From an uncultured Oscillospiraceae bacterium (lineage in GTDB: Bacteria > Bacillota > Clostridia > Oscillospirales > Oscillospiraceae): 64,000 bases of DNA. The stretch covers positions 1-64,000 of the forward strand of contig CAJUAS010000002.1 of NCBI GenBank assembly GCA_910584395.1, in the 5' to 3' direction. The notes under the pieces are model-generated. The model saw nothing but the letters and a program-made list of their open reading frames with translations, had not been told where the DNA came from and did no database searches. The translations under genes and the position numbers were made by a program. This document shows, in pieces, positions 25,436-34,707 of this stretch. Numbering within the stretch: position 1 is the first letter of the stretch; every line of letters starts with the position of its first letter.

Positions 25436-26037
25436 GTGAATTCTGGTTTCGCATCTTTTATCCCATCGCTTGGATCTTTTTCAACCTGTTCCATCCCGGC
25501 AAGGCGGTCGGCCGGGAACACGTACCGGAGGGGGCTTGCCTGCTCTGCGGCAACCACACCCGCTACTCCGACCCTCTGTTTATCCTTTTTGCCTTGGGGC
25601 GCAAGGATCACCCATACATCATGGCCAAGGGGGAGCTGCTGCGCTACCCTGTTTTGGGCTGGATCTTGAAGAAAGCCGGGGTTTTCGGCGTAGACCGGGG
25701 CAAGTCGGACGTGAAGGCCATCAAGGAAGCCCTGCGGGTGCTGAAGGAGGGGCACAAGCTCCTCCTCTTCCCCGAGGGCACCCGCTTCCGCGACGGCGAG
25801 ACGCAGGGGGCGAAAACCGGCGCGGCCATGCTGGCCCTCCGCACGGGCGTGCCCATCGTCCCCATCTGGATGCCTGCCAAGAAAAAATGGTTTCGCCGCA
25901 CCCCCGTGGTCTTTGGGGAGGCGTACTACCCCGACATAGCGGAGGGGACAAAGCCCACCCCGGAGGATTACCGCCGGGTGGCCGACGACCTGCTGGCGCG
26001 GATCATGGCTCTGGGAGAAGCGTACCATGGAAATTAA
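25432..26037 (+). CDS. plsC: 1-acyl-sn-glycerol-3-phosphate acyltransferase
   Basis: A 201-residue membrane-bound acyltransferase that makes phosphatidic acid. The catalytic HxxxxD motif is NHTRYSD (H42, D47) and the glycerophosphate-binding motif FPEGTR lies at about 117-122. One hydrophobic N-terminal segment (about 7-20). It overlaps cmk by 4 bases and the ispH/rpsA start by 11 bases, so the three are tightly coupled. Confidence 0.92.
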   Translation: MSEFWFRIFYPIAWIFFNLFHPGKAVGREHVPEGACLLCGNHTRYSDPLFILFALGRKDHPYIMAKGELLRYPVLGWILKKAGVFGVDRGKSDVKAIKEALRVLKEGHKLLLFPEGTRFRDGETQGAKTGAAMLALRTGVPIVPIWMPAKKKWFRRTPVVFGEAYYPDIAEGTKPTPEDYRRVADDLLARIMALGEAYHGN

Positions 26038-28096
26038 ACTGGCCAAAACCGCCGGGTTTTGCTACGGCGTCCGCCGGGCGGTGGACATGGCTCAAACGCT
26101 GGCAGACAGCGCCAAGCCCTGCGCCATGCTGGGCAGCATCATCCACAACGACCATGTGATCGACCGCCTCAGGGCGCAGGGTATGGCGGTCTGCACCTCC
26201 ATGGCGGAGCTTCCGCCCCGCTGCGCCGTTCTTCTCCGCTCCCACGGAGAGCCAAAGGCCGTCCACGACGCGCTGAACGCAGGAGGCTGGGAGGTGGTGG
26301 ACGCCGCCTGTCCCACCGACACGCGCATCCACACTCTGGTGCGGGAGGCGGAGGCGGAGGGCCGCCGGGCGCTCATCGTGGGCGATCCTGACCACCCGGA
26401 GGTGCGGGCCATCGCCGGCTGGTGCCGCTCCCCTGTGGTGGTAGACGGCCTGAACGGCCTGCAGCAGTGGCTCTCCGAGGACGTAAGCCGCCGGGATCTC
26501 CCCCTCACCATGGTCTCTCAAACCACCGGCCAATCGGTGGCTTGGAAATCTTGCGTGGAATTTGCAAAAAAAGTGTGTACAAATTTGAAAATCTTTGATA
26601 CAATATGTAATGCTACCTATGCCCGACAGGAGGAAGCCATGGCTCTGGCGGAGGAGTGCGACGCCATGATCGTCATCGGCGATCCCAAAAGCTCCAATAC
26701 CGCAAGGCTTGCGGAACTTTGCCGGGCGCGGCACGTCAAAGTGGTATGTATACCCGGCGCGTCGGAACTGGACAAGACCCAATTCGCAGGGCTTGCCAAG
26801 GTGGGCATCACTGCGGGCGCATCAACGCCCGGGTGGATAATAAAGGAGGTCTATGACATCATGAGCGACGAAAACAACTTTGAGATCGAGGAATCCTTTG
26901 CGGAAATGCTGGAGAAATCGATCAAAACTTTGCATACAGGAGAGAAGGTCACTGGCATCGTCACCGGGCTTACCCCCACCGAAGTCCAAGTGGATCTGGG
27001 TACGAAGCACGCGTGCTACATCCCCTTGAACGAGCTGACCGACGACCCCAACGCCAAGGTCGAGGATCTGGTGAAGGTCAACGACGAGATCGAGTGCTTC
27101 GTGGTGCGGGTCAACGATCAGGAGGGTGTGGTCACCCTCTCCAAGAAGCGTCTGGACAGCGTGAAGAGCTGGGACGACATCGAGGCCGCCGAGGAGGATC
27201 ACTCCATCCTTGAGGGCGTCATCACCGAAGAGAACAAGGGCGGCATCGTCGCCAGCGTGCGCGGCGTGCGCGTCTTTATCCCCGCCAGCCAGTCCGGCCT
27301 GCCCCGGGGCGCCGATCTGGCCACCATGCTCAAGCAGAAGGTGCGTCTCCGCATCACCGAGGTCAACCGCTCCCGCCGCCGCGTTGTCGGCTCCATCCGC
27401 GCCGTGGAGCGCGAGGAGCGCGACGCCAAGGCCGCCGAGGTGTGGGAGTCCATCGAGGTGGGCAAGGTCTATCAGGGCGTTGTCAAGTCTCTTGTGAGCT
27501 ACGGCGCCTTTGTGGACATCGGCGGCGTGGACGGCATGGTTCACATCTCCGAGCTGACTTGGTCTCGCATCAAGCACCCCTCCGAGGTGGTCAACGTGGG
27601 TGACGCCGTCACCGTTTACGTCCTCTCCTTGGACAAGGAAAAGCACAAGATCTCTCTGGGCATGAAGGATCGCAGCCAAGATCCTTGGGCGCTCTTCACC
27701 GAGAAGTACGCCGTGGGCAGCGTCCTCACCGCCAAGGTGGTCAAGCTCATGACCTTCGGCGCGTTTGCCGAAGTGCTGCCCGGCGTGGACGGCCTGATCC
27801 ACATCTCCCAGCTCTCCGACCACCGGGTGGAGAAGCCCGAGGACGTGGTCAAGGAGGGTCAGGAGGTCACCGTGATGGTCACCGCCATCGACCCGGAGAA
27901 CAAGAAGATCTCCCTCTCCATCCGCGCTTTGCTGGAGGAGGCTCAGGCCGAGAAGGCCGCCGAGGCCGCGGAACACGCCGCCGAGCCGGACGAAGTGGTC
28001 GCCACCAGCGACAGCGAGGCCACCACCGTTGCCCCCGCCTTTGCCGAGGAGGCCGAGGCGCCCGCCGCCAAGGAAGCTCCTGCCGACGCAGAGTAA
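26027..28096 (+). CDS. ispH: Fused IspH (HMBPP reductase) - ribosomal protein S1
   Basis: A 689-residue two-part protein. Residues 1-278 are IspH, the last enzyme of the MEP isoprenoid pathway, with the three [4Fe-4S] cysteines C12 (FCYGV), C95 (DAACP) and C194 (DTICNAT), H40 (SIIHND) and the HPEV motif at 123-126. Residues ~305-632 hold four S1 RNA-binding domains (about 305-372, 388-457, 472-546 and 560-632). An acidic Ala/Glu tail follows. The fusion of ispH with rpsA (S1) is known in Clostridia, so this is not a frameshift artefact. No separate ribosomal S1 gene is seen here. Confidence 0.93.
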   Translation: MEIKLAKTAGFCYGVRRAVDMAQTLADSAKPCAMLGSIIHNDHVIDRLRAQGMAVCTSMAELPPRCAVLLRSHGEPKAVHDALNAGGWEVVDAACPTDTRIHTLVREAEAEGRRALIVGDPDHPEVRAIAGWCRSPVVVDGLNGLQQWLSEDVSRRDLPLTMVSQTTGQSVAWKSCVEFAKKVCTNLKIFDTICNATYARQEEAMALAEECDAMIVIGDPKSSNTARLAELCRARHVKVVCIPGASELDKTQFAGLAKVGITAGASTPGWIIKEVYDIMSDENNFEIEESFAEMLEKSIKTLHTGEKVTGIVTGLTPTEVQVDLGTKHACYIPLNELTDDPNAKVEDLVKVNDEIECFVVRVNDQEGVVTLSKKRLDSVKSWDDIEAAEEDHSILEGVITEENKGGIVASVRGVRVFIPASQSGLPRGADLATMLKQKVRLRITEVNRSRRRVVGSIRAVEREERDAKAAEVWESIEVGKVYQGVVKSLVSYGAFVDIGGVDGMVHISELTWSRIKHPSEVVNVGDAVTVYVLSLDKEKHKISLGMKDRSQDPWALFTEKYAVGSVLTAKVVKLMTFGAFAEVLPGVDGLIHISQLSDHRVEKPEDVVKEGQEVTVMVTAIDPENKKISLSIRALLEEAQAEKAAEAAEHAAEPDEVVATSDSEATTVAPAFAEEAEAPAAKEAPADAE

Positions 28097-28120
28097 GTCC
28101 AACACACCAAAGCTCGTTTG

Positions 28121-28158
28121 AGAATGGGCACGCCCGTGCCGGGCGTGCCCATTCTTTG
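28121..28158 (+). terminator. Terminator after ispH/rpsA
   Basis: A perfect 15-bp stem (28121-28135 with 28141-28155) and 5-base loop, with a weak T-tract. Confidence 0.8.
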
Positions 28159-28180
28159 CGAAAAAAGGAGGGCGAAGCCC

Positions 28181-30724
28181 ATGCTCACCGGCAGCGATGC
28201 TCTGGAATTTTGCCGTCTGCGCCGTCAAGCCATCACGTTGGATTACCCCAATCTTAACCCTCAGCAGCTCAAGGGCGTTCTTGCCACCCAAGGGCCGCTT
28301 TTGCTGTTGGCGGGTGCGGGCAGCGGCAAGACCACCGTGCTCATCCACCGCATCTCCAACCTCATTACCTACGGCTGCGGCTCGGACAGTGACCTGTGCC
28401 CCGACTGGGTCACCCCCGGCGATCTGGTGTTCCTGCGGGATTACATCGCCGCCAAGGGGCGGTCTGACCGCCTGCGGATGCGCCAGCTCTGCGCCGTAGA
28501 GCCGGCCGCACCTTGGTCGATCCTTGCCATCACCTTCACCAACAAGGCCGCAGGAGAGCTGAAAGACCGTTTGAGCGCAAAGCTGGGGGAGGCCGCCAAC
28601 GATATCTGGGCCGCCACCTTCCACTCCGCCTGTCTGCGAATTCTCCGCCGGGACATTGACAAGCTGGGCTTTGACAAATCCTTTACCATCTACGACACCG
28701 ACGATTCCCTCCGGGTCATTAAGGAGATTCTGAAAGCCAAAAGCATGGACGACAAGATCTTTGCGCCCCGCGCCGTTCTGGGCCAGATCTCCAAGGCCAA
28801 GGATCAGGAGCTTCTGGCGAAGCAGTATCTCGCCCGCCAGCGGGACAGCGGGGATATGTACCTCCTCAAGGTGGCGGAGGTGTATGTGGAGTATCAAAAG
28901 CGGCTCTGGGACGCGGGGGCGCTGGATTTCGACGACCTGATCCTCCACACCGTCCGCCTTTTGGAAGAACACGAGGACGTGCGGAAATTCTATCAAAACA
29001 AGTTCCGCTATGTACTGATCGACGAGTATCAAGACACCAACGCCCTCCAGTACCACCTCTCCTCCCTGCTGGCCGGGGGCTGGCACAACATCTGCGTGGT
29101 GGGCGACGACGACCAGTCCATCTACCGCTTCCGGGGCGCGACCATCCAAAACATCCTGTCCTTCGAAGATCAGTACAAGGGTGCGAAGGTCATCCGTCTG
29201 GAGGAGAACTACCGCTCCACCGGCCACATCTTGGACGCCTCCAACGCCGTTATCGCCAACAATCAGGGCCGCAAGGGCAAGACCCTGTGGACGCAGCATC
29301 CCAAGGGGGACAAGCTCCGCCACCACACCGCCATGAATGAGAACGACGAGGCCCAGTATGTGGCCGGAGAGATCATTGCCGCCGTTCAGGAGGGCAAACA
29401 CTGGCGGGATCACGCCATCCTCTACCGCATGAACGCCCAGTCCAACCAGTTGGAAACCGCCCTCAAGCGAAACGGCATCCCCTACCGCATTTTCGGCGGC
29501 ACACGGTTCTTTGACCGCGCCGAGGTCAAGGATATGCTGGCCTATCTCTTTGTCCTGCAAAACCCCTCCGACGACCTGCGCCTGCTGCGGATCATCAACA
29601 ACCCGCCCCGGGGCATCGGAAACACCACGCTGGAGAAAGCGCAGGCCCTCGCCGCCCAAAGCGGCGTTTCCCTCTGGGCCGTGGTGTCCCATGCCGCCGA
29701 CTACCCGGAGCTTTTGAAGGCCCAGACCAAGCTGGCCGACTTTACCAAGCTGATGGTGGAGCTTCACGGCCTGCTGGATACCATGGATTTGGCGAACTTT
29801 TATGAGGAGCTGCTCATCCGCACCGGCTACGCCGTGATGCTGGAGAGCAAAAACACCGTAGAGGACAGAGGCCGGCTGGAAAACATCCGCGAGCTTTTGA
29901 CCTCCATCAACGGCTATCTTCAGGACGCCAACGCCGCCGGGGAAGAGCCTTCCCTGTCCGGTTTTTTGGATATGGTCTCCCTCTTTACCACGCTGGACAA
30001 CGGCGAGGAGGGGGAGGACTGCGTGGCCATGATGACCATGCACTCCGCCAAGGGGCTGGAGTTCCCCACCGTCTTTCTGGTGGGCATGGAGGACGGGGTG
30101 TTTCCCGGGATGCGCTCCATCGGCGACGCCGAGGAGATGGAGGAGGAGCGCCGCCTCTGCTATGTGGCCATGACCCGCGCCAAGGAGCATTTGTACCTGA
30201 CCTCCGCCGCCCAGCGTATGCTCTTTGGCCACACCACCTGCAACCAGCCCTCTCGCTTTGTCAAGGAGATTCCGCCGGAGTTCGTGGAGCGCAGCGGGCG
30301 GGACAACCTGTTTCACCGCGACCCTCTGGAGGATTGGGACGCTCCTGTTGTCCTCTCCCCCCAGCGCACCCCCGGCGGGCTGGGGAAATATGCCCCCGGC
30401 GGCTCCCGCCGCAGCGCGGCGGGCACATTCCGGGAATACGGCTTCGAGGACGCGCCGGAGACGCAGGGCGTTTTCAAAAAAGGCCGCCGTCCCCCCTCCG
30501 CCGCCACCGTGCCCTCCGCCCGTTCCGCCCCGCCGGCGGCGCAAGCCCCCCTGCCCGACTACAAGGTGGGCGATCAGGTCAACCACTCCGCCTTCGGCCT
30601 TGGGCTGATCCTCTCCCTCAAGCCCAGGGGCAGCGATGCGCTGATCGAGATCGCCTTTGATACGGTGGGGACAAAAAAGCTGATGCTCCGCTCTGCGGCG
30701 GCGCATATGGAGAAAAGCTGTTAA
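28181..30724 (+). CDS. pcrA: UvrD/PcrA-type 3'-5' DNA helicase with an insert after motif I
   Basis: An 847-residue superfamily 1A helicase. Motifs: AGAGSGKTT (44-52), TFTNKAAGEL, DEYQDTNALQY (Walker B), VGDDDQSIYRFRGA and MTMHSAKGLEFPTVFLVGMEDG-type motif V. Unlike standard PcrA, about 45 residues (roughly 64-109) are inserted between motif I and motif Ia, with cysteines at 66, 73 and 104. The C-terminus ends in a Tudor-like VGDQVNHSAFGLGLILS domain as in PcrA. Start at 28181 by the AAGGAGGG RBS; the frame upstream is only the terminator hairpin. Role: repair and removal of RecA filaments or transcription-replication conflicts. Confidence 0.88.
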   Translation: MLTGSDALEFCRLRRQAITLDYPNLNPQQLKGVLATQGPLLLLAGAGSGKTTVLIHRISNLITYGCGSDSDLCPDWVTPGDLVFLRDYIAAKGRSDRLRMRQLCAVEPAAPWSILAITFTNKAAGELKDRLSAKLGEAANDIWAATFHSACLRILRRDIDKLGFDKSFTIYDTDDSLRVIKEILKAKSMDDKIFAPRAVLGQISKAKDQELLAKQYLARQRDSGDMYLLKVAEVYVEYQKRLWDAGALDFDDLILHTVRLLEEHEDVRKFYQNKFRYVLIDEYQDTNALQYHLSSLLAGGWHNICVVGDDDQSIYRFRGATIQNILSFEDQYKGAKVIRLEENYRSTGHILDASNAVIANNQGRKGKTLWTQHPKGDKLRHHTAMNENDEAQYVAGEIIAAVQEGKHWRDHAILYRMNAQSNQLETALKRNGIPYRIFGGTRFFDRAEVKDMLAYLFVLQNPSDDLRLLRIINNPPRGIGNTTLEKAQALAAQSGVSLWAVVSHAADYPELLKAQTKLADFTKLMVELHGLLDTMDLANFYEELLIRTGYAVMLESKNTVEDRGRLENIRELLTSINGYLQDANAAGEEPSLSGFLDMVSLFTTLDNGEEGEDCVAMMTMHSAKGLEFPTVFLVGMEDGVFPGMRSIGDAEEMEEERRLCYVAMTRAKEHLYLTSAAQRMLFGHTTCNQPSRFVKEIPPEFVERSGRDNLFHRDPLEDWDAPVVLSPQRTPGGLGKYAPGGSRRSAAGTFREYGFEDAPETQGVFKKGRRPPSAATVPSARSAPPAAQAPLPDYKVGDQVNHSAFGLGLILSLKPRGSDALIEIAFDTVGTKKLMLRSAAAHMEKSC

Positions 30725-30735
30725 GGAGTTCCCCT

Positions 30736-31326
30736 TTACATATCCGCCCAGAACCTCCAAGGAAAGTCCTTTGCCTCTTGGGCATAATCTACCCCGATCC
30801 TTGGGCCGCAATGGATAGCGGGGAGTTCTACATCCCGCGGCAGCACATAGAGGGGCGGCGTCAGCAGATCGTGTCCGTTCATGCTTCTATCAAGGCTTAG
30901 AGCTTTACATACCTTCCCCGGGCCGTTGAGGAAGTTTTTGTGCTGATAGACGGTCAGCTCCTCTACGGGCTTTCCGAAGCGCAGCCGCGCCATGGTCTGC
31001 TCCCCCTCTATCGCCGTGATGCCGCGGATGAGCACCGCCGCCGGCTCTTCTGGCCGCTCGGTGACAAAGTTCAGGCAGGTATACATCCCGTAAATGAGGT
31101 AGAGGTAAGCTGTCCCCGGCTGGGCAAACAGCGTTTCGGTGCGGTTGGTTCGCTTATAGCCATAGGCGTGGCACGCCTTGTCGCAGCGGCCGATATAGGC
31201 CTCCGTCTCGGTGATGCGCCCCACTAAAAGCTCCCCCTCAACTTCCCGCACCAGACGGCAACCCAGCAGCTCCTGCGCCACCGCCAACGTGTCCCGGTCA
31301 TAAAAATCCCGTCCCAGCACGTCCAT
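30736..31326 (-). CDS. DNA-3-methyladenine glycosylase (AAG/MPG family)
   Basis: A 196-residue alkyl-purine glycosylase. Family hallmarks: LLGCRLVRE, ETEAYIG with the catalytic-site Glu, KACHAYGYKRTNRTE, YLIYGMYTCLNFV and the LNGPGKVCKAL block. It starts base-excision repair of alkylated or deaminated purines. Its stop is 11 bases from the end of the pcrA gene (convergent), with no obvious terminator between them. Confidence 0.92.
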   Translation of the reverse strand: MDVLGRDFYDRDTLAVAQELLGCRLVREVEGELLVGRITETEAYIGRCDKACHAYGYKRTNRTETLFAQPGTAYLYLIYGMYTCLNFVTERPEEPAAVLIRGITAIEGEQTMARLRFGKPVEELTVYQHKNFLNGPGKVCKALSLDRSMNGHDLLTPPLYVLPRDVELPAIHCGPRIGVDYAQEAKDFPWRFWADM

Positions 31327-31358
31327 CCCAGCGCCCCCTTCTTCTGTTTGGTCTCTTC

Positions 31359-31387
31359 AGCATATCATACCCAAAAAGGAGCGTCAA
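31359..31387 (-). promoter_or_regulatory. Promoter of the glycosylase gene
   Basis: Minus strand: TTGACG (31387-31382), 17-base spacer, TATGCT (31364-31359), 33 bases before the start. It overlaps the RBS region of the divergent DMT gene. Confidence 0.65.
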
Positions 31388-31390
31388 TCC

Positions 31391-32308
31391 ATGTCCTCTT
31401 CCAAGCCCCAGATCTGGCCGCAGCTTTGTATCGTTGCCGCCACGCTGATTTTCGGTTCTTCCTTCCTCATTATGAAGCAGGCCGTGGACGGCATTCCCGT
31501 CTTTATCCTGCTGGCCATCCGCTTCACCACCGCCGGCGCGGCGCTGGCTTTGATCTTCTGGAAGAAGTGGCGGCTTTTGAACAAGGAGGCCCTTTTGGGC
31601 GGCGCGGTGCTGGGAACGCTCATGTTTCTGGGCTACGCCTTCCAGACCTACGGCTTGAGCGGGCTTGGCTCTTGGGAGGGGACGACCCCGGGAAAGAACG
31701 CCTTTTTGACCGCCACCTACTGTGTTTTGGTGCCCTTCTTGAACTGGATTATCTCCCACAAGCGCCCTGACCGCTATAATGTGACCGCCGCCGCGCTGTG
31801 TCTGGTGGGCACCGGTCTGGTGTCTCTCACCGAAGATTTTTCCATTGTGGGCGGAGATATCCTCACGTTGATCTGCGGCGTGGCCTTCTCGCTGCACATC
31901 ATTGCCGTAGCCCACTACTCCAAGCGCTGCGACGTTCTCCTTTTGACGGTGCTCCAGTTCCTCTTTATGGCCCTTTGGTCTTGGGTGGGCATCTTCGTCA
32001 CCGGGGAGCAGCTCACCGCCCTCCCCGCCGGGGCGGACCTTCTGCGCCTTGCCTATCTGATCGTCTGCGCCTCCGGGCTGGCTATGCTCTTTCAGAACAT
32101 CGGGCAGGCCCAGACCCCTGCCGCCACGGGCGCGGTGCTTTTGAGTCTGGAAGCCCCCTTCGGCGTGTTTTTTTCCGTCCTCTTTGGAAACGAACGGCCC
32201 ACCTCCCGGATGTATCTGGGCTTTGTGCTGATCTTTTTCGCCGTGATTTTGTCCGAGACCAAGCTCTCCTTCCTGTCCAAGAAAAGAGAAGAGGAAATTG
32301 GGGGTTGA
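31391..32308 (+). CDS. DMT-superfamily (EamA) transporter
   Basis: A 305-residue protein with ten membrane segments in two EamA repeats (about 10-140 and 150-295). Conserved points are IFGSSFLIMKQAV in helix 1, GKNAFLTATYCVLVP in helix 4 and the LESPFG-like LLSLEAPFGVFFSVLFG in helix 9. Such carriers export amino acids or other metabolites; the substrate cannot be told. The stop codon (32306-32308) lies inside the -35 box of the next promoter. Confidence 0.85.
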   Translation: MSSSKPQIWPQLCIVAATLIFGSSFLIMKQAVDGIPVFILLAIRFTTAGAALALIFWKKWRLLNKEALLGGAVLGTLMFLGYAFQTYGLSGLGSWEGTTPGKNAFLTATYCVLVPFLNWIISHKRPDRYNVTAAALCLVGTGLVSLTEDFSIVGGDILTLICGVAFSLHIIAVAHYSKRCDVLLLTVLQFLFMALWSWVGIFVTGEQLTALPAGADLLRLAYLIVCASGLAMLFQNIGQAQTPAATGAVLLSLEAPFGVFFSVLFGNERPTSRMYLGFVLIFFAVILSETKLSFLSKKREEEIGG

Positions 32309-32333
32309 CATTTCCCGCCTGATTGCGTATAAT
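32305..32333 (+). promoter_or_regulatory. Consensus promoter of the trp transporter operon
   Basis: A perfect TTGACA (32305-32310), 17-base spacer and perfect TATAAT (32328-32333). The -35 includes the stop codon of the DMT gene. Full consensus suits a transcript that is then controlled by attenuation. Confidence 0.9.
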
Positions 32334-32349
32334 GCCTATAACAACTTCA

Positions 32350-32655
32350 TCACAGTAAACCGATGAGGAAGAAGAGTAACCGGTGGTACGCCAAGGTATA
32401 GCGAGCTTCGGGCGGTGAGAGCGAAGCCCAAGGCGACCGGCGAATGGCCTTCCGAGGGCGGGCTGAACGGCGTGTTCAAACAACGCTTAGTAGTTCCCGA
32501 CGGGTCTCCTCCCGTTATAGCACAGGAGCGCATATGATGGTATGTGCAAGCGAGTGGGCGTTTTCCAAAACGCCAATTTGGGTGGTATCGCAGAAGTGAA
32601 ATGCTTTTGTCCCATATGTGGGATGAAAGCGTTTTTCATTTCTCCGGCAGAGTTT
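32350..32655 (+). promoter_or_regulatory. Tryptophan T-box riboswitch leader
   Basis: Stem I is formed by GGAAG / CTTCC and CCGGT / ACCGG with a distal GGTGAGAG loop. The specifier loop reads GAA-TGG-C with the codon TGG (Trp) at 32445-32447. Stem III (GGCGTTTT/AAAACGCC) precedes the T-box TTTGGGTGGTATCGCAG (32577-32593), in which TGGT pairs with the tRNA 3' end. A terminator hairpin (GCTTTTGTCCCA / TGGGATGAAAGC, 32603-32630) with a T-run follows. Uncharged tRNA-Trp should allow read-through into the ABC genes. Confidence 0.9.
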
Positions 32656-32709
32656 GGCAAGCTCTGTCCCTCCATCTGCCGCCTAAATTATTTTAATGGA
32701 GGTATTCCC

Positions 32710-33768
32710 ATGAAAAAGCAAAGCATCGTCAAGAAGGTTCTCTCCCTCACCGCCGCGGCCGCGCTGGCCCTGTCCCTCACCGCCTGTACCGGCGGCGGCA
32801 AGACCGCCGGGGACGGCAAGACCTACAAGATCGGCATTTGCAACTACGTCAACGACGCCTCTCTCAACCAGATCAATGAAAACCTTCAGGCCCGGCTCAA
32901 GGCCATCGGCGAGGAAAAAGGTGTGACCTTCGAGATCTCCTATGAGAACTGCAACGCCGACGACGCCGTGATGGAGCAGATCATTCAGAACTTTTTGGCC
33001 GACAAGGTGGATCTGATGGTGGGCATCGCCACTCCGGTGGCCATGAAGATGCAGGCCGCCACCGAAGAAAGCCAGCTCCCCGTGGTGTTTTCCGCCGTCT
33101 CCGATCCGGTGGGCGCGCAGCTTGTAGACTCTCTGGACGCCCCCGGCCACAACCTGACAGGCACAAGCGACTATCTGGACACCAACGCCATCATGGATCT
33201 GATTTTTGCCGCCGACCCGGACGCGACGAAAATCGGCCTCCTCTATGATCTGGGGCAGGACTCCTCCGCCACCCCCATTGCCCACGCCAAGGAGTATCTG
33301 AAAAGCAAGGGCATCACCGTCATTGAGCGCACCGGGACGACCACCGACGAGGTGATGCTGGCCACCGACGCCCTCATCAACGATGGGGTGGACGCCATCT
33401 TCACCCCCACCGACAACACCATTATGACCGCCGAGCTTTCCATCTATGAGACCCTTGCCAACGCCGGCATCCCCCACTATACCGGCGCGGACTCCTTCGC
33501 CCTCAACGGCGCGTTTTTGGGCTACGGCGTGGATTACGCCAATCTGGGCGTGGAAACCGCCGACATGATCGGGGAGATCCTTCTGAACAACGTCTCCCCC
33601 GCTTCTCTGGCGGTCAAGACCTTTGACAACGGCACAGCCACCGTCAACACCGAGACCTGCGAGGCGCTGGGTCTGGACTACGCCGCCATTGAGTCCACCT
33701 TCGCTCCCCTTTGCACCAAAGTCCAGCCCATCACCACCGCCAACGAGTTCAGCGACTTGGCGCAGTAA
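32710..33768 (+). CDS. trpX: ABC transporter substrate-binding lipoprotein (TrpX-like)
   Basis: A 352-residue lipoprotein with lipobox LTAC near residue 26 (signal ALALSLTAC). It belongs to the ABC_sub_bind (PF04392) family, with the YKIGICNYVNDASLNQINEN start and CNADDAVMEQIIQNFLADKVDL core. The Trp T-box upstream and the operon with a permease and ATPase identify it as the tryptophan-type TrpX rather than a general sugar binder. Start at 32710 from GGAGG; the open frame upstream is the T-box. Confidence 0.88.
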   Translation: MKKQSIVKKVLSLTAAAALALSLTACTGGGKTAGDGKTYKIGICNYVNDASLNQINENLQARLKAIGEEKGVTFEISYENCNADDAVMEQIIQNFLADKVDLMVGIATPVAMKMQAATEESQLPVVFSAVSDPVGAQLVDSLDAPGHNLTGTSDYLDTNAIMDLIFAADPDATKIGLLYDLGQDSSATPIAHAKEYLKSKGITVIERTGTTTDEVMLATDALINDGVDAIFTPTDNTIMTAELSIYETLANAGIPHYTGADSFALNGAFLGYGVDYANLGVETADMIGEILLNNVSPASLAVKTFDNGTATVNTETCEALGLDYAAIESTFAPLCTKVQPITTANEFSDLAQ

Positions 33769-33786
33769 TATTCGGGAGGTCATCTC

Positions 33787-34707
33787 ATGTCTCTTTCCCT
33801 GCTTCAAACCGCGCTGGAGCTGGGGCTGGTATGCTCCCTGACCACGCTGGCCCTGTTTCTCAGCTACTCCATGCTCAACGTCTGCGACCTTTCCACCGAC
33901 GGCTGCTTCACGCTGGGGGCGGCCGTGGGCGCCACCGTCGCCATCGCCGGCCACCCCCTGCTCTCCATCCCCGCCGCCATGCTGGCAGGGGTATGCTCTG
34001 GCTTTATCACCGCCTTTTTGCAGACCAAAATGGGGGTGGACAGCCTGCTGGCGGGGATCATCGTCAACACCGGGCTTTATTCGGTCAACATTGCCGTGAT
34101 GGGGGGCGCGTCCCTCCTCAACATGAACAAGACCGCCACCATTTTTACCATCGCTAAGGACGCGCTGGAGGGCACGCCGCTGGCCGGACAGTCCAAGTTA
34201 GTGGTGCTGGGCGCGGTGGTGGCTCTGGTGGTCGCCCTGCTGGTGCTGTTCCTCAAAACCAAGCTGGGTCTTTCCATCCGCGCCACGGGGGACAACCCGG
34301 ATATGGTGCGCTCCTCCTCCATCAGCCCCATTTTCACCACCACCGTGGGCCTGTGCATTGCCAACGCCATGACCGGCCTTTCCGGCTGTCTGCTGGCCCA
34401 GAGCCAGAAATCGGTAAACATCGACATCGGGCAGGGAATGCTCACCATCGCTCTGGCCTCCCTCCTCATCGGCCGCACCCTCTTCGGGCGGGGCGGCGTG
34501 GGGCTGCGGGCCGTGGGAATGGTGGCCGGCTCGTTCCTGTTCCGGCTGGTCTACACCATCGCCCTGCGGCTTCATATGCCCGCCTTTATGCTCAAGCTCA
34601 TCTCCTCGGTCATCGTGACCTTGGCGATCTTCCTCCCCTACCTCAAGACCCGCCTGCCCCAGTGGAAGCGGCGGCTGTCCCACAGAAAGGAGGCGGGAGT
34701 ATGCTGA
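33787..34707 (+). CDS. trpY: ABC transporter permease (TrpY-like)
   Basis: A 306-residue inner-membrane permease with about eight hydrophobic segments and the NVCDLSTDGCFTLGAAVGA motif seen in permeases paired with TrpX-type binding proteins. It follows trpX after 18 bases and overlaps the ATPase gene by 7 bases. Confidence 0.87.
   Translation: MSLSLLQTALELGLVCSLTTLALFLSYSMLNVCDLSTDGCFTLGAAVGATVAIAGHPLLSIPAAMLAGVCSGFITAFLQTKMGVDSLLAGIIVNTGLYSVNIAVMGGASLLNMNKTATIFTIAKDALEGTPLAGQSKLVVLGAVVALVVALLVLFLKTKLGLSIRATGDNPDMVRSSSISPIFTTTVGLCIANAMTGLSGCLLAQSQKSVNIDIGQGMLTIALASLLIGRTLFGRGGVGLRAVGMVAGSFLFRLVYTIALRLHMPAFMLKLISSVIVTLAIFLPYLKTRLPQWKRRLSHRKEAGVC

Noticed and set aside
26822..30811. A very long open frame on the minus strand (about 1330 codons) opposite ispH/rpsA and pcrA
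   Set aside because: It is antisense to two well-identified genes, has low-complexity Gly/His/Leu/Val-rich translation without any domain, and arises from the strong GC bias in third positions of the real genes.
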